DNA from: Bryobacterales bacterium
GTDB taxonomy: Bacteria; Acidobacteriota; Terriglobia; Bryobacterales; Bryobacteraceae
Length of the DNA: 32,593 nt
Direction of reading: 5' to 3'
Assembly: GCA_016789745.1 (NCBI GenBank)
Contig: JAEUQF010000335.1
Coordinates: 1 to 32,593, forward strand
In this document: positions 16,560-24,428 of the stretch, in pieces
How positions within the stretch are numbered: the stretch's first letter is position 1
Layout: each line of letters starts with the position of its first letter
Program-made: the position numbers and the translations under genes
The notes under the pieces: model-generated
What the model was told of the DNA's origin: nothing
Databases searched by the model: none
The model's input: the letters and a program-made list of their open reading frames with translations, nothing else

Positions 16560-17576
16560 GTGCTTGTCCAGGACTTCGATTATCATCTGCCGCCGGAGTT
16601 GATTGCCCAGGAGCCATTGGCGGACCGGGCGGCGTCGCGGATGCTGGTGGTGTACCGGAAGGAAGGACGGTGGGAGGACCGGCAGTTTCGCGACTTCCCG
16701 GCGTTTGCGCGGGCCGGCGATTGCCTGGTGGTGAACGATTCGAAGGTCATCCCGGCGCGGCTGTACGGCCATCGCGAAGGTTATACGGGTCACGTGGAGG
16801 TGCTGCTGGTTGAGCCGCGGAGCAACGATGAACTGACGTGGTTGGCGCTGGCACGGCCGGGCAAGAAACTGCGCACCGGCGACACGATCGTGTTCTCGGA
16901 CCGGCTGCGGGCGCCAATCCTGGGCCGTGGCGAACGCGGCGAGCGTTTGCTGCGATTCACGGCAAGTGGCAACTTCTACGAAGCGTTGCAGGAGGTGGGC
17001 CACATCCCGCTGCCGCCCTACATTGACCGCGCCGATACGGCGGCCGATCGCAATCGCTACCAGACGGTGTACGCGGCGAATGCGGGTTCGGTGGCGGCGC
17101 CCACCGCGGGACTGCACTTCACGCCGGAGGTGTTGCAAGCGTGCCACGAAGCCGGAGCGGCGATCGCACACGTCACGCTGCATGTGGGGCTGGGCACGTT
17201 CCAGCCCTTGCAGACGGACGTTGTGGAAGAAGTGAAGTTGCACGAGGAGCGTTACAGCGTGTCGGCGGCGGTGGCGGAACAGCTTCGCGCGGCCCCGCGG
17301 GTGATTGCCATCGGCACTACCAGCGTGCGCACGGTGGAGACGGTCGCCGCCAGCAATTGGCAGCAACTGACCGGCAGCACCAGCATCTTCCTTTACCCTG
17401 GCCACCGCTTCGCACGCGTGGATGCGCTGCTCACGAACTTTCATCTGCCAAAGTCCAGCCTGCTGATGCTGGTGTGTGCGCTGGGAGGGACCGAACTTAT
17501 GCTGGCGGCGTACCGCCACGCGGTGGAGCAGCGGTATCGCTTCTTCTCCTACGGCGACTGCATGCTCATCGTGTAG
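16560..17576 (+). CDS. queA: S-adenosylmethionine:tRNA ribosyltransferase-isomerase QueA
   Basis: This 338-residue protein transfers and isomerises the ribosyl group of S-adenosylmethionine onto 7-aminomethyl-7-deazaguanine in tRNA to make epoxyqueuosine. The family pattern is complete: FDYHLPPELIAQEP at the N-terminus, CLVVNDSKVIPARLYG, HIPLPPYI, RYQTVYA, GSVAAPTAGLHFT, HVTLHVGLGTFQP, GTTSVRTVE and TNFHLPKSSLLMLV. The GTG at 16560 gives the standard N-terminus. However, the best Shine-Dalgarno sequence overlaps this codon, so initiation here is unusual; no later in-frame start would keep the conserved N-terminus. It heads a + strand run with hemB and two uncharacterised genes, with gaps of 10, 26 and 4 bases. 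Confidence 0.95.
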   Translation: MLVQDFDYHLPPELIAQEPLADRAASRMLVVYRKEGRWEDRQFRDFPAFARAGDCLVVNDSKVIPARLYGHREGYTGHVEVLLVEPRSNDELTWLALARPGKKLRTGDTIVFSDRLRAPILGRGERGERLLRFTASGNFYEALQEVGHIPLPPYIDRADTAADRNRYQTVYAANAGSVAAPTAGLHFTPEVLQACHEAGAAIAHVTLHVGLGTFQPLQTDVVEEVKLHEERYSVSAAVAEQLRAAPRVIAIGTTSVRTVETVAASNWQQLTGSTSIFLYPGHRFARVDALLTNFHLPKSSLLMLVCALGGTELMLAAYRHAVEQRYRFFSYGDCMLIV

Positions 17577-17586
17577 ATTGAAGTTT

Positions 17587-18558
17587 ATGCCTTTTCCGAT
17601 TCACCGTCTTCGCCGGTTGCGGTCGACCGCCGCGATGCGTGCCCTGGTGCGCGAGACCCACCTGGAGCCCGGCGACTGCATCTTCCCCTTGTTCATCTGC
17701 CCTGGGGAAGGCGTGAAGAAAGAGATCGGCTCCATGCCCGGCAACTACCAGATGTCGGTGGATGAGACGGTGCGCGAGTGCGTGCAGTTGCAGAGTCTGG
17801 GGGTGGGTGGGGTGATTCTGTTCGGCCTGCCGCCATCGAAGGACGAGGAGGCCACCGGCGCCTACGATGAGCATGGCATTGTGCAGGAAGGCATCCGCGC
17901 CATCAAGCGGGCGGTGCCGGAGTTGCTGGTCATCACGGACGTCTGCAACTGCGAGTACACCAGCCACGGGCACTGCGGCAAGATCATCGACAACGATGTG
18001 GACAACGACATTACGCTCGATTGGCTGGCGAAGTCCGCGGTGTCGCATGCGCGGGCGGGAGCCGATATCGTGGCGCCGTCGGACATGATGGACGGGCGCG
18101 TGGGCGCGATTCGCAAGGGTTTGGACGACGCCGGCTTTGCGAAGGTGCCGATCCTGAGCTATGCGGCGAAGTATGCATCGGCCTACTACGGCCCCTTCCG
18201 GGAGGCGGCCGATTCGGCCCCGCAGTTCGGCGACCGGCGGAGCTATCAGATGGACGCGGCCAATGGGCGCGAGGCGATGCGCGAGATCGAGTTAGACCTG
18301 CAAGAGGGCGCGGATATGATCATGGTGAAGCCCGCGGGGCCGTACCTGGATATCATCCGCATGGCACGCGACCGCTTCGATGTGCCGCTATCGGCCTACC
18401 AGGTGAGCGGCGAGTTCAGCATGATCATGGCGGCGGCGCGAAACGGGTGGATTGATCTGGATCGGGTGATCATCGAATCGTTGACGTCGATTCGCCGCGC
18501 CGGCGCCGACTTCGTCCTCACGTACTTCGCGAAAGATGTGGCGCGTCTGGTGGGCTGA
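17587..18558 (+). CDS. hemB: Porphobilinogen synthase HemB (delta-aminolevulinic acid dehydratase)
   Basis: This 323-residue enzyme condenses two 5-aminolevulinate molecules to porphobilinogen in tetrapyrrole synthesis. The start is the ATG at 17587, 10 bases after queA; an in-frame start further upstream would overlap queA. The three-cysteine zinc site is present (C120, C122 and C130 in DVCNCEYTSHGHCG), so it is the zinc-dependent type. The two active-site lysines are in SYAAKYASAYYGPFREA (K195) and MIMVKPAGPYLDI (K248). RRSYQMDAANGREA and YQVSGEFSM are further family signatures. Length and order are normal. Confidence 0.96.
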   Translation: MPFPIHRLRRLRSTAAMRALVRETHLEPGDCIFPLFICPGEGVKKEIGSMPGNYQMSVDETVRECVQLQSLGVGGVILFGLPPSKDEEATGAYDEHGIVQEGIRAIKRAVPELLVITDVCNCEYTSHGHCGKIIDNDVDNDITLDWLAKSAVSHARAGADIVAPSDMMDGRVGAIRKGLDDAGFAKVPILSYAAKYASAYYGPFREAADSAPQFGDRRSYQMDAANGREAMREIELDLQEGADMIMVKPAGPYLDIIRMARDRFDVPLSAYQVSGEFSMIMAAARNGWIDLDRVIIESLTSIRRAGADFVLTYFAKDVARLVG

Positions 18559-18566
18559 GGCTTCGT

Positions 18567-18572
18567 TACAAT
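18567..18572 (+). promoter_or_regulatory. Candidate -10 element in the hemB to 18585 gap
   Basis: TACAAT lies 12 bases before the ATG at 18585, with AGAAGG between as a possible ribosome binding site. It may give a separate transcript for the two genes after hemB. Confidence 0.3.
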
Positions 18573-18584
18573 AGAAGGTTCAAC

Positions 18585-18995
18585 ATGTCTCAAGATCGCG
18601 AACAACTGCGCGCCAAGCGCAACCTCCGCATGGTAACGGATGCTGAATCCGGCTCCGCTGTCGATACGCTGCCCGGCGGCGTGTTTGGCTTTACCTACTC
18701 ACCGAGTACCGAAGGCGTGCCGCTCTTCAATAAGCAGACCTTCCAGATTTTCGAAGTGCACAAACTGGCCGATGAGACGGCGCACTTCATCGGCTTCATG
18801 ACCGCGGCGGAAGCCAAGGCATTGGAGACCGGCGGCGGCGCCGATTCGGTGGATCTGAAGCTCTATCCGGAACCCTATGAGCAGGCCACGCAATTCGTCA
18901 GCGTGCCTCGGGAACGGATTCTGAAAGTGAAGCCGGTATCGCGGGAAAACGGCAACTACTTCCCGGTTACCGTTCTGCCTCCGCTCAAGGATTAA
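18585..18995 (+). CDS. Uncharacterised 136-residue soluble protein
   Basis: I do not recognise a family. The protein has no signal peptide or membrane segment. It begins with a charged stretch (SQDREQLRAKRNLRMV). A globular part follows with YSPSTEGVPLFNKQTFQIFEVHKL and HFIGFMTAAEAKALETGG, and it ends in a beta-rich section (FVSVPRERILKVKPVSRENGNYFPVTVLPP). Base composition and reading frame match the neighbours, AGAAGG precedes the ATG, and the next gene starts 4 bases after its stop, so it is very probably real. Its place after queA and hemB suggests cotranscription but not a function. Confidence 0.7.
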   Translation: MSQDREQLRAKRNLRMVTDAESGSAVDTLPGGVFGFTYSPSTEGVPLFNKQTFQIFEVHKLADETAHFIGFMTAAEAKALETGGGADSVDLKLYPEPYEQATQFVSVPRERILKVKPVSRENGNYFPVTVLPPLKD

Positions 18996-18999
18996 GAAG

Positions 19000-19644
19000 A
19001 TGCGAAGCGTGCTCGCCGGCCTGTTGTTCTGTGCGCTGGCGCTGCACGCCGAAGCTGTCTCCACGAAAATCGACAAGGGCGAACTACGCGCCGAATACAT
19101 GGTGCATTCGGTTCTGTATGAAGAACAGAACGCGCTGGTGCCAGACTATCTCTGCATCGAGGTGGAGTTCAAGCCAGGGAAGGGCCAGACCGTGATTCTG
19201 GCCGCGGATCATTTTCATCTGCGGCTGAACGGGAAGAAGCAGTTGGTGTTCGCGCAGACGCCGCAAATGGTGGCGGCAGGCTTGAAGTATGAGGATTGGG
19301 AGCGCCGGCCTTCGCTAGAGGCTGGCGCGGGTATGGGGAACGGCAGCGTGATCCTCGGCCGGCGACCGCAGACAGAACGGTTTCCGGGCGATACGAGAGA
19401 GGCGCAGCGGCGCGTGCCGGGCGGCATTCCACGGGCGCCGGAGCCGGAGAATCGGAGTGGACAGGAGCGCGTGGTGGTGAAGCCGGAGGACATCGTGGTG
19501 AAGGCGGCGCTGCCGGAAGGCGAGATCCACGCGCATGCGAAGGGTTATCTCTACTTCGCCTACAAAGGCAAGGTTTCGAGGCTGAACAAGGTGGAGTTAC
19601 TGTACAGCGGGCCCGCGGGCGAGGCTGTTCTACAGCTACGGTAG
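19000..19644 (+). CDS. Uncharacterised exported protein
   Basis: This 214-residue protein has a clear signal peptide (RSVLAGLLFCALALHAEA). The mature part has two beta-rich segments: one around residues 25-100 (LCIEVEFKPGKGQTVILAADHFHLRLNGKK) and one at the C-terminus (KGYLYFAYKGKVSRLNKVELLYSG). An Arg/Pro/Glu-rich, probably disordered linker at about residues 120-160 joins them. No family is recognised; the two segments could be two halves of one beta sandwich. It starts 4 bases after the previous gene. Its 3' end overlaps the convergent CapA-like gene by 9 bases. Confidence 0.7.
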   Translation: MRSVLAGLLFCALALHAEAVSTKIDKGELRAEYMVHSVLYEEQNALVPDYLCIEVEFKPGKGQTVILAADHFHLRLNGKKQLVFAQTPQMVAAGLKYEDWERRPSLEAGAGMGNGSVILGRRPQTERFPGDTREAQRRVPGGIPRAPEPENRSGQERVVVKPEDIVVKAALPEGEIHAHAKGYLYFAYKGKVSRLNKVELLYSGPAGEAVLQLR

Positions 19645-20523
19645 CGGTGTGCCGAGTTCCGGCACGGTGTTGCGGATGCGCACGGGCCGCACTTCGTAAC
19701 GCTGCAGCATCTTGCCTTCGAAGAGGACGTCGGCGACAAGCCCCTGATGCACGCGCGGGCGTTCGGCCTGATCGAAGACAAGGTTGCCCAACGAATAGAA
19801 GATGAGGCCATCGCGGTAGCGTTCCATCGGCTGTGCCACGTGCGGATGATGGCCGGCCACAACGGCGGCGCCGGCATCGATCGCAGCACGGGCGAACTTC
19901 ACCTGGTGCGCGTTCGGCTTGGTCCAGTATTCCCAACCGGCATGCATGGAGACGATGACGATGTCGGCGTGTTTCTTGAGTGCGGCCACGTCGGCAGCCA
20001 TGCGGATAGGATCCGTCATGGCAACGCGCGGATCGTCGTCACGATGATTGCCATTGCGCTGGTCGAAGGTGTACGCAAGGAAGCCGAAGCGCACACCGCG
20101 GCGTTCGAGGATGACGGGCGGATCACTGGTGCCGGTGGCTGCAATCTTGCTGTTGGCGAGCACTTCCAGCGTGTAGGCGATGCCCTGCGGGCCGGCGTCG
20201 CGCGAGTGGTTGTTGGCGGTGGAGACCACGTCGATGCCCGCCAGCAGCAGCCCTTCGGTCATGGAAGGATGGGCGCGGAAGACCATGCGTTCTTCAAAGT
20301 AGGGGCCGGTGGCGGCGAAGGGCGACTCCAGGTTAACGAACGCAAGGTCCGCGGTACGAAAATGATCGGCGATCTTGCGGAAGGAGAACGCGGCGTCCTT
20401 CTGGCGAACGGCGTTGGCGCGCACGTGGCGGGCCAGCATGACATCGCCGCCGAGCACAACGCGCGTGATTTCGGGCTTCGGCTGGGCGCAGAGCAGCGAC
20501 GCCACCAGGAGGAGCAGGATCAT
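19636..20523 (-). CDS. CapA-family metallophosphatase-like protein
   Basis: This 295-residue protein has a short signal peptide (MILLLLVASLLCAQ). It carries the CapA/PGA_cap calcineurin-like pattern: VVLGGDVMLARHV, LAFVNLESPFA, GIDVVSTANNHSRDAG, IVSMHAGWEYW and AGHHPHV, supplying the Asp, Asn and His metal ligands. Family members take part in poly-gamma-glutamate capsule formation or act as exported phosphodiesterases. With no capB or capC nearby, capsule synthesis cannot be claimed. Its ATG overlaps the pgl stop by 4 bases (ATGA), so it is translationally coupled to the pentose phosphate genes, an odd partnership. Confidence 0.85.
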   Translation of the reverse strand: MILLLLVASLLCAQPKPEITRVVLGGDVMLARHVRANAVRQKDAAFSFRKIADHFRTADLAFVNLESPFAATGPYFEERMVFRAHPSMTEGLLLAGIDVVSTANNHSRDAGPQGIAYTLEVLANSKIAATGTSDPPVILERRGVRFGFLAYTFDQRNGNHRDDDPRVAMTDPIRMAADVAALKKHADIVIVSMHAGWEYWTKPNAHQVKFARAAIDAGAAVVAGHHPHVAQPMERYRDGLIFYSLGNLVFDQAERPRVHQGLVADVLFEGKMLQRYEVRPVRIRNTVPELGTPLP

Positions 20524-21242
20524 GCTTCGATCAATGCCGCGGAGGGATGATCGACAAACCAGGTGACGTGGCGGCTGTGATGGGAGACCACCTGCGCCGG
20601 GTATCTGGCAGGCTCATAGGGCGATTCGAGCACGTGTTTCAATGGCTCTGCTTTGTCGGCGCCGCAGACCAGGAACAGCACGTGCTTGGCGGCTACGATG
20701 GTGCCGGGCAGTAGCGTGACGCGCCACTTCGCGAGCTTTTCGACATACACGCTGGCCGCGATGCGGCTGCGGTCGTCGATCAGCGGCTCGCCGGGGAACA
20801 GACTGGCGGTGTGCGCATCGGAGCCCATGCCCAGGTGCACGATATCGAAGTGCGGTAGGTCGCCGTCTTTCAGTTCAAAGAACTGCTGGATGTCGTGGGA
20901 GTAGTTCTTCGCCGCCAGGTCCGGGCGCAGTTCGCCGTGAATGCGATGCACGTTGCGCTGCGGGAAATGCGCGGGTTTCAGAAAGGCTTCTTCGGCGAGG
21001 TGATAATTGCTTTCGCCATCGGTGGGCGGCACCATGCGTTCGTCCACCCAGAACAGATGCACATGCCTCCAGTCGAAGCCGGACTTCGCCAACGCCTGAA
21101 ACAACAGCTTCGGCGTGGAGCCGCCGGAAACCGCAAGGGAAGGATCGCGCTGGCCGCTCGCGGCTTCTTCCAGACGTAGCAGGATGTGGCGCGCACAGGC
21201 ATCGGCGGCGGTCTGCGGGTCGGCATAGCGGTAGAAGTGCAT
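20520..21242 (-). CDS. pgl: 6-phosphogluconolactonase Pgl (DevB type)
   Basis: This 240-residue enzyme hydrolyses 6-phosphoglucono-delta-lactone, the second step of the oxidative pentose phosphate pathway, in the cytoplasm. LAVSGGSTPKLLFQAL, HLFWVDERMVP, SNYHLAEEAFL and VHLGMGSDAHTASLFPGEP are the DevB signatures. The last reads GSDAH where GPDGH is more usual. It starts 2 bases after the opcA stop and overlaps the CapA-like gene by 4 bases, inside a tight zwf-opcA-pgl-capA run. Confidence 0.93.
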   Translation of the reverse strand: MHFYRYADPQTAADACARHILLRLEEAASGQRDPSLAVSGGSTPKLLFQALAKSGFDWRHVHLFWVDERMVPPTDGESNYHLAEEAFLKPAHFPQRNVHRIHGELRPDLAAKNYSHDIQQFFELKDGDLPHFDIVHLGMGSDAHTASLFPGEPLIDDRSRIAASVYVEKLAKWRVTLLPGTIVAAKHVLFLVCGADKAEPLKHVLESPYEPARYPAQVVSHHSRHVTWFVDHPSAALIEA

Positions 21243-21244
21243 GG

Positions 21245-22147
21245 TCAGTGCCGTCCCAACTCCAGCGCGCCCGGCAGCACTTCTTCAAAGACACGATCAC
21301 GGCCGGTGAAGCCGAGTTCCTGCCGCAGCAGGTCAATGTCCGGCAGTTCGGTACAGGTGCTGGTGCGAGCGAATTCCAACTTAATTCCATCCCCCAAAAT
21401 CTCGACGGAGTCAATGCCCTGCCCCGGCGAGAAGCGCACATCGACGCCCTTGCCGAATCCGCGGCGCAGCCAGGAAGCCAGGTACCACATCTTCGGTTCC
21501 GACCCTTGGATGCGCACCAGTTCGACATCCTTGATCTTCGCCAGCACGTCGATCGGTTCGAAGGCGCTGGCGATGCGCTGGCGCCAACCGGTGAGTGCGG
21601 TCCAGGCGAGATCGCGCACGTCGTGGCCGGATTCGCGGAGCGACTGCAACTGATGGAGAGTGACGCCCGGATTGGACGAGCGGCGCGAATCAACGATAGT
21701 GCGTCCGGCGATCGGCACCAGCGGCTTGAAGTCGTTCAGACCGAACAGCGCGGGCGTGCGGCAGACCAGCACCACCGGCAGATCCGGAGCCATCAAGCCC
21801 ACCACCAGCCGCGGCACGTCGACCAGACTGCCCTCCGATGCCGTAATTTCAATCTGCTCACAACACAGCTGTTGCTGTTTGCCGAGCGGCATCCAGCATT
21901 GGGCGAAGACGCGCGATTCAAGAAGCTCTTCCTGGCCGTCGCGCACACGCAGCACAATGGCGCGGCTGGGATGATCGTGCATCAGCCCGGCCACGAGTTC
22001 CCCCAGATCGACTTCTTCCTCCACATCAGCAGCCAAGATCAGCGTCATGGTGCAGGCGCGCAGCACACCGCCGCCTTCTTCCTTGCCCAGGCTGGCCCAA
22101 ACGCGCGATAGCTCTTTCAGGATCTGTTCAGGTGTTCCGGCGATCAT
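21245..22147 (-). CDS. opcA: OpcA-type glucose-6-phosphate dehydrogenase assembly protein
   Basis: This 300-residue cytoplasmic protein fits OpcA, which in cyanobacteria and actinobacteria binds and activates glucose-6-phosphate dehydrogenase, often in a redox-dependent way. RACTMTLILAADVEEE and HPSRAIVLRV lie in the N-terminal half. CEQIEITASEG, LVVGLMAPDLPVVLVCRTP and VDSRRSSNPG follow, and the C-terminal half carries DLAWTALTGWRQRIASAFEP, all in family order. Its place directly between zwf and pgl is the classic arrangement. CAGGAG lies 6 bases before its ATG, and a 15-base gap separates it from zwf. Confidence 0.88.
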   Translation of the reverse strand: MIAGTPEQILKELSRVWASLGKEEGGGVLRACTMTLILAADVEEEVDLGELVAGLMHDHPSRAIVLRVRDGQEELLESRVFAQCWMPLGKQQQLCCEQIEITASEGSLVDVPRLVVGLMAPDLPVVLVCRTPALFGLNDFKPLVPIAGRTIVDSRRSSNPGVTLHQLQSLRESGHDVRDLAWTALTGWRQRIASAFEPIDVLAKIKDVELVRIQGSEPKMWYLASWLRRGFGKGVDVRFSPGQGIDSVEILGDGIKLEFARTSTCTELPDIDLLRQELGFTGRDRVFEEVLPGALELGRH

Positions 22148-22162
22148 ACGATACTCCTGTGC

Positions 22163-23677
22163 TTACGCCAGTCTCCAGTGATGCCCGTTGCGCGCGAGCA
22201 TGTCGTCACTCTCGCGCGGCCCCCAACTGCCGGCCTCGTAATTGGGGAGGTCGAACTTGTGGGAGTTCCAGTGATTGAGGATGGGCTCGACGGCGCGCCA
22301 GCTCGCGTCCACCATGTCCTGGCGGGTGTAGAGAGTGGCGTCGCCGGCCATGGCGTCTTCGAGCAGCGTTTCATAGGCAGTAGGCGTGCGGACGCCGAAG
22401 CTGGAGCCATAGTTGAAGTCCATCGAGACGGGCCGCAGCCGCATGCCACCTCCGGGCTGCTTCGATTGAAACCGCAGGGAGATGCCTTCTTCGGGCTGGA
22501 TCTTGATGACCAGCAGGTTGGGCCGTGGGCCGTCGTTTTCGCGATTGAAGATGGAGAGCGGGGCCGAGTTGAAGCGAATGGCGATGTCGGTGACGCGGCG
22601 GGCCAGGCGCTTGCCGGTGCGGATGTAGAACGGCACGCCGGCCCAGCGCCAGTTGTCGACATAGAAGGTGGCCGCGGCGTAGGTGTCGGTTTGCGCATCG
22701 GGCGCCACACCGGGCTCCTGACGGAAGCCCGCCAGATCGTTGCCACCAACGCGGCCGGGCCCGTATTGTCCCTTTACCGCATGCTGCGGCACCTCGGCTT
22801 CCTTCCAGATGCGGATGGAGCGCAGCAGCTTGGCACGCTCATCGCGGACCGCGTCGGGCTCAAAGATGGCCGAGGGTTCCATGGCGATGGTAGCCATCAC
22901 CTGCAGCAGGTGATTCTGGATCATGTCGCGGAGGGCGCCGGATTCCTGGTAGTAGGCACCTCGGCCTTCCACGCCGATGGATTCGGCGGCGGTGATCTGG
23001 ACCGAGTTCACATAGCGTCGATTCCACAGCGGTTCGAAGATGCCGTTGGCGAAGCGGAAAGCGAGGACGTTCTGGACGGTCTCCTTACCCAGGTAATGAT
23101 CGATGCGGTAGACCTCCTTTTCAGGGAAGACTTTGGACACGCGATCATTCAGTTCGCGGGCCGTGTTGAGGTCGCGGCCGAAGGGCTTTTCGATGACCAG
23201 GCGCCGCCAGCCGCGTCCCTGACTCAAGCCGGCCACTCCGAGGCATTCGGCCACCGATGCGTATTGGCTGGGTTGAATGGACAGGTAGTAAAGAACGTTG
23301 CCGTTGGTTTGCGCTTCGAAGGTTTCGAGCTTCTCTTTGAGCGCGGAGTAGAACTGCACGTCATTGAGGTCGCCCGGCACGTAGTAGAGGGAGCGCGCGA
23401 AGGTTTCCCAAAGGCCTTCCTCGAACGGGCTCTCCTCCAGGTATTGCTTGACGGCGGCTTTCATCTTCTCGCGATAGTCCTCGTCGGAGAGAGGTGTGCG
23501 CGAGTTGCCGATGATGACGCAGCCCTCCGGCAGGCGGCGTTCGAAGGCCAGCCGGTAGAGCGATGGGATGAGTTTGCGTTTGGTGAGATCGCCGTTGGCA
23601 CCGAAAATTACAATCGCGCACGGCGGTACACGGCGGTCAAAACGCAACTCGTCTGTAAACGGATTAGCCCCAGCCAT
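22163..23677 (-). CDS. zwf: Glucose-6-phosphate dehydrogenase Zwf
   Basis: This 504-residue enzyme has normal family length and oxidises glucose 6-phosphate to 6-phosphoglucono-delta-lactone with NAD(P). The nucleotide-binding GANGDL lies at residues 26-31, EKPFG at 163-167, and the active-site RIDHYLGKE at 191-199. The later family segments NRRYVNSVQITAAE, GYYQ-type (GAYYQESGALRDMIQNH) and RTGKRLARRVT are present. The ATG lies 2 bases after the antitoxin stop (TAG-CC-ATG) and has no clear ribosome binding site, so it is probably translated by reinitiation from the antitoxin message. That would place its expression under the toxin-antitoxin promoter. Confidence 0.95.
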   Translation of the reverse strand: MAGANPFTDELRFDRRVPPCAIVIFGANGDLTKRKLIPSLYRLAFERRLPEGCVIIGNSRTPLSDEDYREKMKAAVKQYLEESPFEEGLWETFARSLYYVPGDLNDVQFYSALKEKLETFEAQTNGNVLYYLSIQPSQYASVAECLGVAGLSQGRGWRRLVIEKPFGRDLNTARELNDRVSKVFPEKEVYRIDHYLGKETVQNVLAFRFANGIFEPLWNRRYVNSVQITAAESIGVEGRGAYYQESGALRDMIQNHLLQVMATIAMEPSAIFEPDAVRDERAKLLRSIRIWKEAEVPQHAVKGQYGPGRVGGNDLAGFRQEPGVAPDAQTDTYAAATFYVDNWRWAGVPFYIRTGKRLARRVTDIAIRFNSAPLSIFNRENDGPRPNLLVIKIQPEEGISLRFQSKQPGGGMRLRPVSMDFNYGSSFGVRTPTAYETLLEDAMAGDATLYTRQDMVDASWRAVEPILNHWNSHKFDLPNYEAGSWGPRESDDMLARNGHHWRLA

Positions 23678-23679
23678 GG

Positions 23680-24039
23680 CTAAACGATAGCATGCGGGTT
23701 GTTGCTGGCTTCGTCGCGCTTGGCGGTCCGCCGGATCGGTAGGAAACGGATCTCTACCCGTTGGTTGAGGGCAGCGGCGATGCGGCGCAGCATCGCGAGG
23801 GAGTGACCGTCGTAATCGGCGGCCTCCAGGCGGGAAATCACCGAAGCCGTGGTGCCGATGAGTTTGCCGAGCTGCGCTTGGGTCAGGCCTGCTTTCGTTC
23901 GCAGTTGAAAGATCTTGCGGCCGACCTCGTCATTCGCACGGGCCTCATCGAGCACCTTCAGAGGGTCCGGCTTTCCCTGAAAGTAGCGGCGATGCAGAAT
24001 CGCCGCGGCATCTGACGTGGACTTGGTTTTCTTGGTCAC
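23680..24039 (-). CDS. XRE-family antitoxin (HigA-like)
   Basis: This 119-residue protein has an N-terminal extension and a helix-turn-helix domain at about residues 38-95 (IFQLRTKAGLTQAQLGKLIG, then ASVISRLEAADYDGHSLAML). It ends in a beta strand and a charged tail (RVEIRFLPIRRTAKRDE). HigA-type antitoxins bind their toxin and repress their own operon. The ATG overlaps the toxin stop by 4 bases, the usual coupling in HigBA-type operons with the toxin first. The gene stops only 2 bases before zwf. Confidence 0.88.
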   Translation of the reverse strand: MTKKTKSTSDAAAILHRRYFQGKPDPLKVLDEARANDEVGRKIFQLRTKAGLTQAQLGKLIGTTASVISRLEAADYDGHSLAMLRRIAAALNQRVEIRFLPIRRTAKRDEASNNPHAIV

Positions 24040-24332
24040 TCGGCATCCTCCTCAGCATAGCCATGCTTCACCGGATTGGTAACAAATCGCCTCTTGCGCT
24101 CCAAGGCCCGCTCAATCTCCAGGATAGGAACCGCTCTTTCCTTGGTAATGCCGTGGGACACAACCGCAGCCACCCTGCCGTGAAAGAAGTATAGAATCCG
24201 GTAGTTGACGCCTTGGACACTAGCGCGGAGTTCGTAGATGCCGTCTCGTAGCATGTCTGCTTCGGGCCTACGCAGTTCATGCCCTATCTCCTTTAGGCGC
24301 TCCACACGAAGAAGGCACTTCGCTTTGACCAT
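24036..24332 (-). CDS. RelE/HigB-type toxin, N-terminal start uncertain
   Basis: From the first ATG (24332) this reads as 98 residues: VERLKEIGHELRRPEADMLRDGIYELR, then GVNYRILYFFHGRVAAVVSHG, then TKERAVPILEIERALERKRRF. This is the core of Gp49/HigB-like ribosome-dependent mRNA interferases of the RelE superfamily. The reading frame is open for 29 more codons upstream, to a stop at 24420-24422. That stretch encodes residues that look like the family's true N-terminus (VVLYCEEDGSGPFLEWLDL, 24396-24340). No ATG, GTG or TTG occurs in it, although AAAGGA lies upstream. The toxin has either lost its normal start codon, uses a rare one, or is made in shortened form. It overlaps the antitoxin gene by 4 bases. 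Confidence 0.8.
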   Translation of the reverse strand: MVKAKCLLRVERLKEIGHELRRPEADMLRDGIYELRASVQGVNYRILYFFHGRVAAVVSHGITKERAVPILEIERALERKRRFVTNPVKHGYAEEDAE

Positions 24333-24428
24333 AACAGGCTGCAGATCAAGCCACTCGAGGAATGGACCGGACCCATCCTCTTCGCAATAGAGGACAACCT
24401 GAGTCGCGGGCGTCCTTTCTCAGCTTAT

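Noticed and set aside
17476..17586. Longer N-terminus for HemB
   Set aside because: It would overlap the end of queA in another frame, and the added residues do not resemble HemB. The ATG at 17587 gives the normal length.
22178..23683. 501-codon + strand open frame opposite zwf
   Set aside because: The - strand encodes a full-length Zwf with all active-site motifs; the antisense translation has no recognisable motif.
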